Assembly: GCA_022705325.1 (NCBI GenBank)
Contig: JAKJER010000045.1
Location: forward strand, 1-51,199
Origin: Planctomycetota bacterium
GTDB taxonomy: Bacteria > Planctomycetota > Phycisphaerae > SM23-33
DNA length: 51,199 nt
Reading direction: 5' to 3'
The notes beneath the pieces are model-generated. The model saw nothing but the letters and a program-made list of their open reading frames with translations. It was not told the origin of the DNA and did no database searches. This document shows positions 27,098-35,269 of the stretch, piece after piece (position 1 is the stretch's first letter; each line of letters opens with the position of its first letter). Made by a program: the position numbers and the translations under genes.

Positions 27098-28261
27098 ATG
27101 AAGAGAATGCACCGACTTCGCGAGAACCTCTCCGAGACCCCCGACTGGATGAAGAAGAAGAAATGCCCCCGCAAGGGGCAGTACCTGGCGGGCAAGCGGA
27201 TCCTGCCCAAGGGCATCACCGGCCGCGAGAAGCTCGCCGACATGATGAGCGAGGCCTTCCTCGCCTACAACGCCGCCCGCCTCCGCGAGGGCTGCGAGCT
27301 GTACACCCGGAAGATGCTCGAGAACGACGTGACCGTGGGCATGAGCCTGGCCGGGGCGCTCACCCCCGCGGGCCTGGGCTGCTCGTGCGTCGTCCCGCTC
27401 ATCAAGGCGGGCTTCGTCGACTGGATCGTCGCCACCGGCGCCAACCTCTACCACGACATGCACTTCGCCCTCAACATGCCCCTGCACGTGGGCTCGCACC
27501 TGGTCGACGATTCGGACCTGCGGGCCAACGACGTCGTCCGCATCTACGACGTGCTGCTGGGCTACACCGACTGCCTGATGGCCACCGACGAGATCCTCCG
27601 CGCCATCCTCGTCCAGAGCGAGTTCCAGAAGGAGATGGGCACGGCCGAGTTGCACTACCTGCTGGGCAAGTACATGGCCGAGTGGGAGCGCAAGAACAAG
27701 CTCAAGGACGTCTCGGTGCTGGCGGCCGCCTACCGCTGCGGCGTGCCGGTGTTCACCTCCAGCCCCGGCGATTCGACGATCGGCATGAACGTGGCCGGCG
27801 TGGAGTTGCGGGGCAACAAGCTGCGGGTCAACCCGTCGATCGACGTCAACGAGAGCACGGCCATCGTCCTGGCGGCCAAGCGGTCCGGCGGCAAGAGCGC
27901 GGTGATGCTCATGGGCGGAGGCAGCCCCAAGAACTTCATGCTCCAGACCGAGCCGCAGATCCAGGAAGTGCTGCGGATCAAGGAGGTCGGCCAGGACTAC
28001 TTCTTCCAGGTCACCGACGCCCGCCCGGACACCGGCGGCCTGAGCGGCGCCACCCCGCACGAGGCGGTGAGCTGGGGCAAGGTGGACCCCAACCGCCTGC
28101 CCGACGCGGTGGTCTGCTACACCGACACCACGCTGGCCCTGCCGATGATCACCCACTACGCCCTCTCGCGCCACCCCAAGCGGAAGCTCAAGCGCCTCTA
28201 CGACAAGCGCGACGCGATGATCAAAGCGCTTGTGCGGGAGTATTTCGCGCACAACAAGTAG
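27098..28261 (+). CDS. Deoxyhypusine synthase-family protein (probable homospermidine/spermidine synthase)
   Basis: 387 aa. Family blocks: TVGMSLAGALTPAGLG, ATGANLYHDMHFAL (NAD and substrate pocket), PVFTSSPGDSTIGMN, MLMGGGSPKNFMLQ, and GLSGATPHEAVSWGKV with K328, the counterpart of the imine-forming lysine of human DHS (K329). Bacteria lack eIF5A as a normal target, so bacterial members are thought to move an aminobutyl group between polyamines, making homospermidine or a related triamine. The ODC-type gene just upstream would supply putrescine. Which triamine is made cannot be read from sequence. Confidence 0.88.
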   Translation: MKRMHRLRENLSETPDWMKKKKCPRKGQYLAGKRILPKGITGREKLADMMSEAFLAYNAARLREGCELYTRKMLENDVTVGMSLAGALTPAGLGCSCVVPLIKAGFVDWIVATGANLYHDMHFALNMPLHVGSHLVDDSDLRANDVVRIYDVLLGYTDCLMATDEILRAILVQSEFQKEMGTAELHYLLGKYMAEWERKNKLKDVSVLAAAYRCGVPVFTSSPGDSTIGMNVAGVELRGNKLRVNPSIDVNESTAIVLAAKRSGGKSAVMLMGGGSPKNFMLQTEPQIQEVLRIKEVGQDYFFQVTDARPDTGGLSGATPHEAVSWGKVDPNRLPDAVVCYTDTTLALPMITHYALSRHPKRKLKRLYDKRDAMIKALVREYFAHNK

Positions 28262-28288
28262 TAATCCGTAGCCTGTAGCCGGTAAGCC
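28261..28288. repeat. Heptad-repeat array, GTA word
   Basis: Four units: GTAATCC, GTAGCCT, GTAGCCG, GTAAGCC. It starts at the last base of the DHS-family stop codon. The remaining bases to 28462 contain no gene I can support. Confidence 0.7.
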
Positions 28289-28462
28289 GGCTGTTGGCTG
28301 CCGTCGCCCTTGTCCCGGCCCCTGAGGGACAGGCGGGGGCATGATTCGGCGCCCCCTGCCGCCGGGGCACAGGAGCCAACGGCTCGGCCGCATGAGCGGC
28401 CCCTCGCCTGCGTTGTCCCTTTCGAGGGCGGCGTCCGCCCGCCCCTTACCGCGGAGTCCGCC

Positions 28463-30574
28463 ATGGCACGTTGGGGCCCGTCACTCGCTTCGTTGTTCCT
28501 CCTTGTGCCGCTTGGCCTCCATGCCGACCCGCCGGCGACCTCGGGCCAGGCCCCTGCCGTCGCCCCCTTCGGCTGGCGGGGCAACTGGACGGGCCGGTAT
28601 CCGCAGGCCGACCCCCCGCTGCATTGGGGCCGCCAGCCCCACAGCGCCGTCGAGACCCTCCGCAGCGCCCTGGCCTCCGAAAGCGAGACGAAGGACGCCC
28701 TGCCCATCCACAAGGGTCTGGTCCGACAGTGGCTCCTGCTGGGCCCCGTGGCGACCGCCGACACGGACGCCTCACGAAACATCGACAAGGAGCACGTGCC
28801 CGACGAAGCCGACCTCGCCGGGGCCGACGGCGCGTCCGCCGCCGGCGTCGCCTGGAAGGCGCTGACCCTCCCCGTCAACCCCGACTACGAGGAATGGGGC
28901 CGGGCCGGCCTGGAGTGGATAGACCTGGCCGAGTTGTTCCCCTACAAGCCCAACCAGCTCGCCTACGCCTGCACGTACCTTCACAGCCCCAAGGCCCAGG
29001 CGGTGGACCTGGCCTTCGAGCACGGGCAAGGTCTCAAGCTCTGGCTGAACGGGCGTCCGCTCTACAGTCACCCTCGTCAGGCGGGGGCCCTGGGCACCTA
29101 CGCCGCCCTCAGCCGCTTCAAACAGAACCTCACGCACGCCCCGTCCCCGCGCGTGCGCCTGGACCTGCGGGCCGGCTGGAACCGCCTGCTGCTGAAGGTC
29201 GCCACCTGGCCCCACCCGGGCCAGGCCAACTGGGGCTTCGTCGTCCGCCTGATGGACGCCGGGCCGGTCCGCTACGACGACACGAACATCGCCTGGGTCG
29301 CCGACCTCGGCGAGCGGACCAACGCCGCCCCGCTGGTCATCGGCGACCGCGTGATCACGCCGGCCGAACCGGACGAGCTGGTCTGCCTGGACAAGCGGAC
29401 CGGACGCGTCCTCTGGCGGCGCGTGGTGGGGTTTCAGGACACGCTGAGCGAGGCGGAGCGGGCCGCGCCCGCCTGCCGCGAGAAGATCGCGCCCGCCGTC
29501 GCCGCGCTCGAAGCCGGCGCCGACTACCTGGCCGCCCTCGCCCTGCGCCGCCAGGTCCGCGACGCCCTCGAGTCGATCGACGAGCGGCGGTTCAAGCTCC
29601 GCTGGGACGGGCACCTGGCCAGCCACTTCGCCATCGTGGGCTTCACGACCACGCCCGTCAGCGACGGGCGGCACGTGTGGGCGTTCTTCGGCAACGGGAT
29701 GGTGGCGTGCTTCGACCTGGAGGGCCGCCGCCGCTGGAGCGTCCGACTGGCGACCCCCGAGATCGCCTACTCCTGTTCGCCCGCCCTGGTCGGTGGGCGG
29801 CTGATGGTGGTGTTCGACGGCCTGCGCGGCCTGGACGCCGCGACGGGGCGGCAGCTCTGGCACAACAAGGACGCCGCGTCCATCGCGTCGCTCATCCCCG
29901 CCCGCATCGCGGACACGGACGTGGTCTTCACCCAGAAGGGCCACGGCTTCCGCGTCAGCGACGGCCAGCGGGTCTGGCAGCACCCGAGCATCCGCACGGG
30001 CAACGGCGGCTGGGCCGCCCCGCTGGTGCAGGACGGCGTGATGTACCTGCCCTGGGGCGGCGTGGGCGAGTTGATGGTCGCGGACTTCTCGCAGACCCGC
30101 GATGAGCCTTGGCAGGCCCGCACCCGCCACATCGGCCTGAAGGCCAACCACCGCAGGCCCAGCGGCGAGTGGCTGGACCGCTCGACGGCCGGCTCGCCCG
30201 TCGTCCACGAAGGGACCTACTACAACATCGACCAGTACGGCGTGCTTTATGCCGTGGACCTGGCCACGGGCAACACGCTCTACACCCACGACGCGGGCTT
30301 CGACGAGCTGCACCACTACAACGCCATCGGCGTGGGCGCCAGCCCCACGCTGGCCGGCAAGCACCTGTTCCTGCTGGACAACCAGGGTGTCTGCGTCGTG
30401 GTCGAGTTGGGACCCCGCTGCAAGGTGACAGCCGTCAACCGCATCCGCACGCTGCTGCACCGCGACTGGCCCATCGGCGCACAGGAGTTGCTGGCCAACG
30501 CCCCGCCGGTCTTCGACGGGCGACGCATGTACGTCCGCGGCGAGCGGTATCTGTACTGCATCGGAGCGCGGTAG
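28463..30574 (+). CDS. Exported PQQ-like beta-propeller protein
   Basis: 703 aa from the ATG at 28463 (GCGGAG before it), which begins a signal peptide (SLASLFLLVPLGLHA); an upstream in-frame start at 28310 adds a Pro/Arg-rich shadow stretch. Residues about 90-270 form a jelly-roll-like segment (FEHGQGLKLWLNGRPLYSH). The rest is a PQQ-type eight-bladed propeller: DELVCLDKRTGRVLWRRVVG, GMVACFDLEGRRRWSVRLA, RGLDAATGRQLWHNK, GVLYAVDLATGNTLYTHD. A coiled segment of about 60 residues interrupts the first blades (AERAAPACREKIAPAVAAL). No dehydrogenase catalytic residues are evident, so binding or scaffold function is as likely as an enzyme. Converges with the PEP-CTERM gene. Confidence 0.78.
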   Translation: MARWGPSLASLFLLVPLGLHADPPATSGQAPAVAPFGWRGNWTGRYPQADPPLHWGRQPHSAVETLRSALASESETKDALPIHKGLVRQWLLLGPVATADTDASRNIDKEHVPDEADLAGADGASAAGVAWKALTLPVNPDYEEWGRAGLEWIDLAELFPYKPNQLAYACTYLHSPKAQAVDLAFEHGQGLKLWLNGRPLYSHPRQAGALGTYAALSRFKQNLTHAPSPRVRLDLRAGWNRLLLKVATWPHPGQANWGFVVRLMDAGPVRYDDTNIAWVADLGERTNAAPLVIGDRVITPAEPDELVCLDKRTGRVLWRRVVGFQDTLSEAERAAPACREKIAPAVAALEAGADYLAALALRRQVRDALESIDERRFKLRWDGHLASHFAIVGFTTTPVSDGRHVWAFFGNGMVACFDLEGRRRWSVRLATPEIAYSCSPALVGGRLMVVFDGLRGLDAATGRQLWHNKDAASIASLIPARIADTDVVFTQKGHGFRVSDGQRVWQHPSIRTGNGGWAAPLVQDGVMYLPWGGVGELMVADFSQTRDEPWQARTRHIGLKANHRRPSGEWLDRSTAGSPVVHEGTYYNIDQYGVLYAVDLATGNTLYTHDAGFDELHHYNAIGVGASPTLAGKHLFLLDNQGVCVVVELGPRCKVTAVNRIRTLLHRDWPIGAQELLANAPPVFDGRRMYVRGERYLYCIGAR

Positions 30575-30620
30575 GTCCGCGTCTTATCGCGCCTTTTACG
30601 TAGAGGGTTGTGTCGCGCCC

Positions 30621-33600
30621 TCAGCGTTGCCGCCGGCGGCGCCGGACGTACCGCCCGATGCCGCCCAGGGCCAGGCCCCACAGGCCCAGCGTGAGCGGCT
30701 CGGGGACGGAGGTCAGCACGATGTCGTTGCCCGTCCCGCCGAAGTAGGTGATCGCGAACTGCGAGCCGCCCACCTCCAGCAGCGCTCCCTCCAGCAGGGA
30801 GTCGAAGCGGCCCACCACGTCATCCGCCCCGTCATTGTCCACGATCAGGTACCGGCTGCCGTTGAAGGCGGAGAAGCTGGCCAGCGGCATGAGGTTCAGG
30901 ATCGCGCCGGTCACATCGACCTCGCCGGCGACCAGGAGCGAGTCCCAGGCGCCGGGGTCGATCTCCACGTCGAAGAACGACCCTCCGGCCAGCGCGAGCG
31001 GGCCGGTAGACAGCGTGCCGGCGCTGTCGCCGGGGGCGACGTGACCGCGGGGGGCGACGCTGACGGGCGCGGAGATCACGCCCGTACCGCCCAACGTGCC
31101 CCCGTCGACCACGCTGACCGGGCTGACGATCGTCCCGTCCACCAGCAGCGTGCCGGCGCTGACGGTGGTGGGCCCGGTGTACGTGGAGACGCCCGCCAGA
31201 GTCAGCGTGCCCTCGCCTGTCTTGTTGAGCCCGGTGTATCCACCGCCCCAGCCGTCAGCCCACACCGGGATCGAGACGTCCAGCGAACCGCCGGCGCCGA
31301 TGTCAAAGACGGTGTGGTGGGAGTTGTTTCGCAGCAGCAGCGCGCCTGCGCCGCCGCCGGTGCTCTGGATCGCCGCCGCCGTGCCCGCGTCCACCGTCAC
31401 GTCCCCGTAGGGCAGGAAAACGCCCCCGCTGTTGAGCAGGTCCAGTGTCCCGCCGGCCATGCGGAGGTTGGCGAACTGCAGGGTCGAGCCCGAGGGCGGG
31501 TGATAGCGGACCGACCCGCCGTTGACGAACAAGTCGGTCAACAGGCTACGGTTGCCCGGATAGCCGAACGGGATGTGAGAGGGCGAATCCAGGACGCCGC
31601 CCGCGTTGACGGTGATCGTCCCGCCGTGCCAGGCATTCTGCCCCAGCGACCGGGCGAAAACCAGCGTGCCCTGATTGATGATCGTGTCGCCCCGCAGGCC
31701 GCTGTAGTCGCCGCTGAGCGTCAGGGTGCCCGCGCCCGTCTTGGTCAGGTCGCCCGCTCCGCTGCCCACGCCGAAACTGCCCGGGATCGTCAGCGAGTTG
31801 CCCATGGTGTCGAAGGTTGCCCCCCCGCCGTCCACCACGAACTGGAAGTTGCCGCTGGTGGGCGTGGAGAAGCTCGCCCCCGCCTCCAGCGTCCCGCCGT
31901 CAAAGCGGACCGTCGCCGGCCCCGCATAGCCCGATCCGCCATAGGTCATCCCCGTCGTCCGCAGCGTCCCGCCCGCCAGGTTCAGCGCGACCGGACCGCC
32001 CGCCTGGAGGCCGAAGTTCATCGTCCCCACGTTCACCGCCGCCGAGCCGCTCACCGTCATCGCCGTATCCGACGCGATGCCCAGGTAGAACGTCCCGCCG
32101 CTCTGAGTGAACGTCCCGCCGCTGATGTCCAGCCGCGACACGCCGCCCGGCCTCTGCCCGATGTTCATCTGACCGGCGATGGCGGCTGATCCGCCCTGCT
32201 GCGTCCAGGTGCACAGGCCCGTCGCGTAGCCCATTGCCGTGTAGCCGTTGGAGACCAGCGTCCCGCCGGTTTGTGTCAACGACGTGGCCGCCGACCCGTC
32301 ATAGCCCATCCACATCCCCTCCAGGTTGACGCTGGCGGTGTTGGCGATGGTCATGCTGGCCGGGCCGAACACGCCCAGGTAGAACCTGCCGCCGGTCTGG
32401 TTGTACGTCCCGCCGGTGAAGTTGAAGACGGCCTGCGAGGCAGCCGCCTGGCTGGCGTTGAGTTGCCCGGTGACGTTGGCCACCCCGCCCGACTGGTTCC
32501 ACGTGCCCAAGCCCGTGCCCATGCCGACGAAAGCGGGGTTGGCCGTCAGGTTCAACTCGCCGCCGGACAGTTCCAGCGTGCCCGCCCCGGCCCCCGGGGC
32601 CAGGACCAGCGCGTTGGCGTGCGAGGCCGTTACCGAGCCGCCGCTGATGGCCAGCGTGCCCGCCGAGGCGCTGCCGACGTTGATGGGCGAGACGCTGTTG
32701 ATCGACCCGCCGGGGCCGACCGCCAGCGTGCCCGCACTGACGGTGGTCGAGCCGCCGTACGTGTTGGCGCCCGTGAGCGCGAGCGTGCCCGAGCCGATCT
32801 TGTTCAGGCTCACCTGCCCGGGGGCGCCCGACGTGGTCCCCGTGCCGGTGATGGATCCGGCGAACGTGCTGGAGGCGTCGTCCGCCCCCACCGTCAGCGT
32901 ATCGCCCTGGATGCCGCTGTTGGGGCGATAGTACGAGTTGATGATCGTGCCTGATCCGCTCAGCCCGGCCACCGTCACCTGGTTGCCCCGCAGGTCGAAG
33001 GTGGCCCCGCCCTGGACGTCGAGGCTGGCCAGGTTGCCCGACCAGTTGGCGACCAGCGAGTCGTTGCGGACCGTGCCGGTGCCGCCTCCCGGAAGGACGC
33101 GGATGGTCGTGCCCGACGCGCCGGTGACGGCGGTCTGTATTCGCATGATGTTCGAGCCGTTGGCCTGCAGGGCCAGCGTGCCGCCCGTGATCGCCAGCGG
33201 CTTGTTGAACGCGATGTCGACGCCGGAGGTGGCCAGCGTCATCGTGCCCGCGCCCGCCTTGGTCAGCGTGCCTCCGCCGCTGCTCAGGTCCCCGCCGGTG
33301 ATGTTGAAGGTGAGGTCCGCAGTCGCCGACACGACGTCGAACGTGCCCGACCCGTTGTTGGCGTACAGCAAGCCGGTCTTGGATTCGCTCCCCGTTCCGG
33401 TGTACTCGAAACGCCCGCCCAACTGGGCGGCCAGGTAGTTCGTGCCCAGGTTGTTCACGCTGGCTGAGCTGAGCGTCCCGTTCTGCACGATCATCTGGAT
33501 GGAACTGGCGTTGGCGGGCCGCCCGCCGATCAGGTACATCGTGCCCAGCCCCTTCTGCGTGACATTGGCCGTGCCGTAGCCGGCCGCGGTGAAGCCCCCG

Positions 33601-34037
33601 TCCACCGTCAGCGAACCGCCCGAGGCGATGTCGATGGTCATCGTCCCGTTGATGGCCAACCGCCCCCCCGAGGCGATGGTGTAGGCCTGGGCGTCCTGGA
33701 CCTTGAGCGTGGGCCAATAGGTCCAGTTGACGAAGTTGCCCAGGCGGAAGCCCGCGGCGTTGTTCAGGTCGACCTCCGTCGGCGGGCTGCCCGGGGAGGA
33801 GTACGTTCCGACGTTGACGTTGACCGTGGTCCCACCCGGCACGCCGCCGTTGAACTGGATGAGGCTGGTTATGGGTGGCACGCCGTCGGGGTTCCAGTTG
33901 GAGCCGTCGCCCCAGTTGAGCGTGCCCGCGCCGCCGTCCCAGGTGGCGGCCGCGGCCGGCCCCGCTGCCCACCCTGCCGCCAGCACAACCGCCACAACCC
34001 CGCCCACGACCCGTGAAGACAGAAGAATGTCCTTCAT
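30621..34037 (-). CDS. PEP-CTERM protein with autotransporter-type beta-strand repeats
   Basis: 1138 aa from the ATG at 34037, preceded by AGGAG. Signal peptide to about residue 29 (VVLAAGWAAGPAAAA), then ATWDGGAGTLNWGDGSNW, the usual opening of these proteins. The body is a long beta-helix with repeated units such as TKTGAGTLTLSGDYSG and LNKTGEGTLTLAGVSTYTG, the PATR (autotransporter-associated beta strand) repeat. The C-terminus is a sorting signal: VPEPLTLGLWGLALGG, a membrane segment and an Arg cluster RRRRRQR, processed by an exosortase in known systems. A surface or biofilm-matrix role is likely. Regulated perhaps by a hairpin terminator in its leader. Confidence 0.88.
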   Translation of the reverse strand: MKDILLSSRVVGGVVAVVLAAGWAAGPAAAATWDGGAGTLNWGDGSNWNPDGVPPITSLIQFNGGVPGGTTVNVNVGTYSSPGSPPTEVDLNNAAGFRLGNFVNWTYWPTLKVQDAQAYTIASGGRLAINGTMTIDIASGGSLTVDGGFTAAGYGTANVTQKGLGTMYLIGGRPANASSIQMIVQNGTLSSASVNNLGTNYLAAQLGGRFEYTGTGSESKTGLLYANNGSGTFDVVSATADLTFNITGGDLSSGGGTLTKAGAGTMTLATSGVDIAFNKPLAITGGTLALQANGSNIMRIQTAVTGASGTTIRVLPGGGTGTVRNDSLVANWSGNLASLDVQGGATFDLRGNQVTVAGLSGSGTIINSYYRPNSGIQGDTLTVGADDASSTFAGSITGTGTTSGAPGQVSLNKIGSGTLALTGANTYGGSTTVSAGTLAVGPGGSINSVSPINVGSASAGTLAISGGSVTASHANALVLAPGAGAGTLELSGGELNLTANPAFVGMGTGLGTWNQSGGVANVTGQLNASQAAASQAVFNFTGGTYNQTGGRFYLGVFGPASMTIANTASVNLEGMWMGYDGSAATSLTQTGGTLVSNGYTAMGYATGLCTWTQQGGSAAIAGQMNIGQRPGGVSRLDISGGTFTQSGGTFYLGIASDTAMTVSGSAAVNVGTMNFGLQAGGPVALNLAGGTLRTTGMTYGGSGYAGPATVRFDGGTLEAGASFSTPTSGNFQFVVDGGGATFDTMGNSLTIPGSFGVGSGAGDLTKTGAGTLTLSGDYSGLRGDTIINQGTLVFARSLGQNAWHGGTITVNAGGVLDSPSHIPFGYPGNRSLLTDLFVNGGSVRYHPPSGSTLQFANLRMAGGTLDLLNSGGVFLPYGDVTVDAGTAAAIQSTGGGAGALLLRNNSHHTVFDIGAGGSLDVSIPVWADGWGGGYTGLNKTGEGTLTLAGVSTYTGPTTVSAGTLLVDGTIVSPVSVVDGGTLGGTGVISAPVSVAPRGHVAPGDSAGTLSTGPLALAGGSFFDVEIDPGAWDSLLVAGEVDVTGAILNLMPLASFSAFNGSRYLIVDNDGADDVVGRFDSLLEGALLEVGGSQFAITYFGGTGNDIVLTSVPEPLTLGLWGLALGGIGRYVRRRRRQR

Positions 34038-34080
34038 GGTCTGCTCCTCGCTTCTGTTCCAACGTCCAATGGACATGGCC

Positions 34081-34113
34081 CTGCCCGCGGACGGGGACAC
34101 TCCGTCCGGGCAG
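34081..34113. other. Strong hairpin in the PEP-CTERM leader
   Basis: Arms CTGCCCGCGGACGG and CCGTCCGGGCAG pair with two unpaired bases around a 7-nt loop, between the leader terminator and the start codon of the PEP-CTERM gene. Confidence 0.55.
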
Positions 34114-34151
34114 CACGCGTACTGAATCTGCATTGCCTGTCGAAAGGTCGG

Positions 34152-34195
34152 AAAAACCCGCCCCGACGGGCGGCGTAAGAATGATACTGCATTCT
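34152..34195 (-). terminator. Rho-independent terminator in the leader of the PEP-CTERM gene
   Basis: On the minus strand a hairpin AGAATG-CAGTAT-CATTCT (34195-34178) is followed by CCGCCC-GTCG-GGGCGG (34173-34158) and GTTTTT (34157-34152). It faces the PEP-CTERM gene 115 nt before its start, and no minus-strand gene lies upstream that would need ending, so attenuation is plausible. Confidence 0.6.
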
Positions 34196-34302
34196 ACCGC
34201 GCCCCCCGCAGCGCGCCTAGGGACGATCCAGGAGAATCGGACGGGGTCACTTACGAAGAATCCGCCGCTGGCGGGTGAGCCCAAAGGCGGTCCTGCGTTA
34301 GA

Positions 34303-34317
34303 CCTTTCACGAAAGGA
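34303..34317 (+). promoter_or_regulatory. Ribosome-binding site inside a hairpin
   Basis: CCTTTCACGAAAGGA: the AAAGGA site of the SGNH hydrolase gene can pair with CCTTT just upstream. This could lower translation. Confidence 0.45.
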
Positions 34318-34324
34318 CCAGGCG

Positions 34325-35074
34325 ATGCGAAACAGGACACGAGCGGTTGCGGCAAGCGTAGCGGCGATCCTTCTGGCGGGCATGTGCCGGGGCCTCCCGG
34401 CCGCGCCGCCCGCGGAGGCCGACAAGCGTCTCCAGGCCGACGGCAAGGGCTGGCGCCTGAGCAAGGCCGACGTCAAAGACCCCTCGCGCCCGCGAGTGCT
34501 GCTGATGGGCGACTCCATCCTCAACGGGTACCTCAAGGAGGTCACAGCCGAGTTGGACGGCAAGGCCTACGTGGACGCGTGGGTGAACCCGTACTGCCAG
34601 GGCTCCTATCGCCTCCACGAGATGATCGCCGAGGTGCTGGCCGCTCACGGCCCTTACGACGTGATCCATTTCAACATGGGCCTGCACGGCTGGCAGAAGG
34701 GACGGATCAAGGAGGGGCAGTTCACCCCCCTGACGCGCAAGCTGGTGGAAACCTTCCGCCAGAACGCCCCCAAGGCCAGGCTGATCTGGGCGTCGAGCAC
34801 GCCCGTGACGGTCAAGAACAAGCCCACCGAGCTGTCGCAGGACATCAATCCCGTCATCATCGAGCACAACCGCCTGGCGGGCGAGGTTATGAAGGAGATG
34901 GACGTGCCGGTCAACGACCTGTACGCCCTGCTGGCGGGGCGCCTCGAGCTGGCCCGGGGCGACCAGTTCCACTGGAAGGGCCCGGCTTACTCCATCCTCG
35001 CCAAGACGATCGCCGCCTCCGTCATCGAGCGCCTGCCCGCGCGGCACGCGACCACCAGGCCGAGCAAGCCGTAG
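34325..35074 (+). CDS. Exported SGNH/GDSL-type hydrolase
   Basis: 249 aa from the ATG at 34325 with AAAGGA before it. Signal peptide residues 1-27. Family blocks: VLLMGDSILNG with nucleophile S64, FNMGLHG with N117 (block III), and D213-Q-F-H216 (RGDQFHWKG), the Asp-His of block V; a block II glycine is likely in YCQGSY. It probably cleaves acyl or acetyl esters of sugars outside the membrane. Divergent from the PEP-CTERM gene, with which it shares a 287-bp control region. Confidence 0.82.
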   Translation: MRNRTRAVAASVAAILLAGMCRGLPAAPPAEADKRLQADGKGWRLSKADVKDPSRPRVLLMGDSILNGYLKEVTAELDGKAYVDAWVNPYCQGSYRLHEMIAEVLAAHGPYDVIHFNMGLHGWQKGRIKEGQFTPLTRKLVETFRQNAPKARLIWASSTPVTVKNKPTELSQDINPVIIEHNRLAGEVMKEMDVPVNDLYALLAGRLELARGDQFHWKGPAYSILAKTIAASVIERLPARHATTRPSKP

Positions 35075-35147
35075 CAATCGGAAACCGGCCGATCCCGCCC
35101 AAGCCCGGGGTCATCGCTCGCGCCAGTTGAAGACCCCGCGCGCCATC

Positions 35148-35269
35148 TAGCAGCCCGTTGAAGAAGCTGCTCCTGCTGCGGGCGGGTCCTTTGCCTGCGC
35201 TCCGGCGTCGCGAAAGCTCGGCAAAACTCCGCGCCCTCGCAACGGAGCCCATTCTTCAACGGACTGCTA
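35148..35269. mobile_element. MITE with 18-bp inverted ends and TA borders
   Basis: Left end TAGCAGCCCGTTGAAGAA (35148-35165) and right end TTCTTCAACGGACTGCTA (35252-35269) are inverted repeats with one mismatch. The element is 122 bp and encodes no protein. Both borders are TA, which fits a TA target duplication as made by IS630/mariner-type transposases. The right border forms the TAG stop of the LEPR protein gene. Confidence 0.78.

Noticed and set aside
28310..28462. Longer N-terminus for the PQQ-like propeller protein
   Set aside because: It would place a Pro/Arg-rich stretch before a clear signal peptide and lacks a ribosome site.
35148..35269. MITE insertion as the cause of a truncated LEPR protein
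   Set aside because: Reconstructing the empty TA site still gives TAG at the same codon, so the C-terminus is unchanged.
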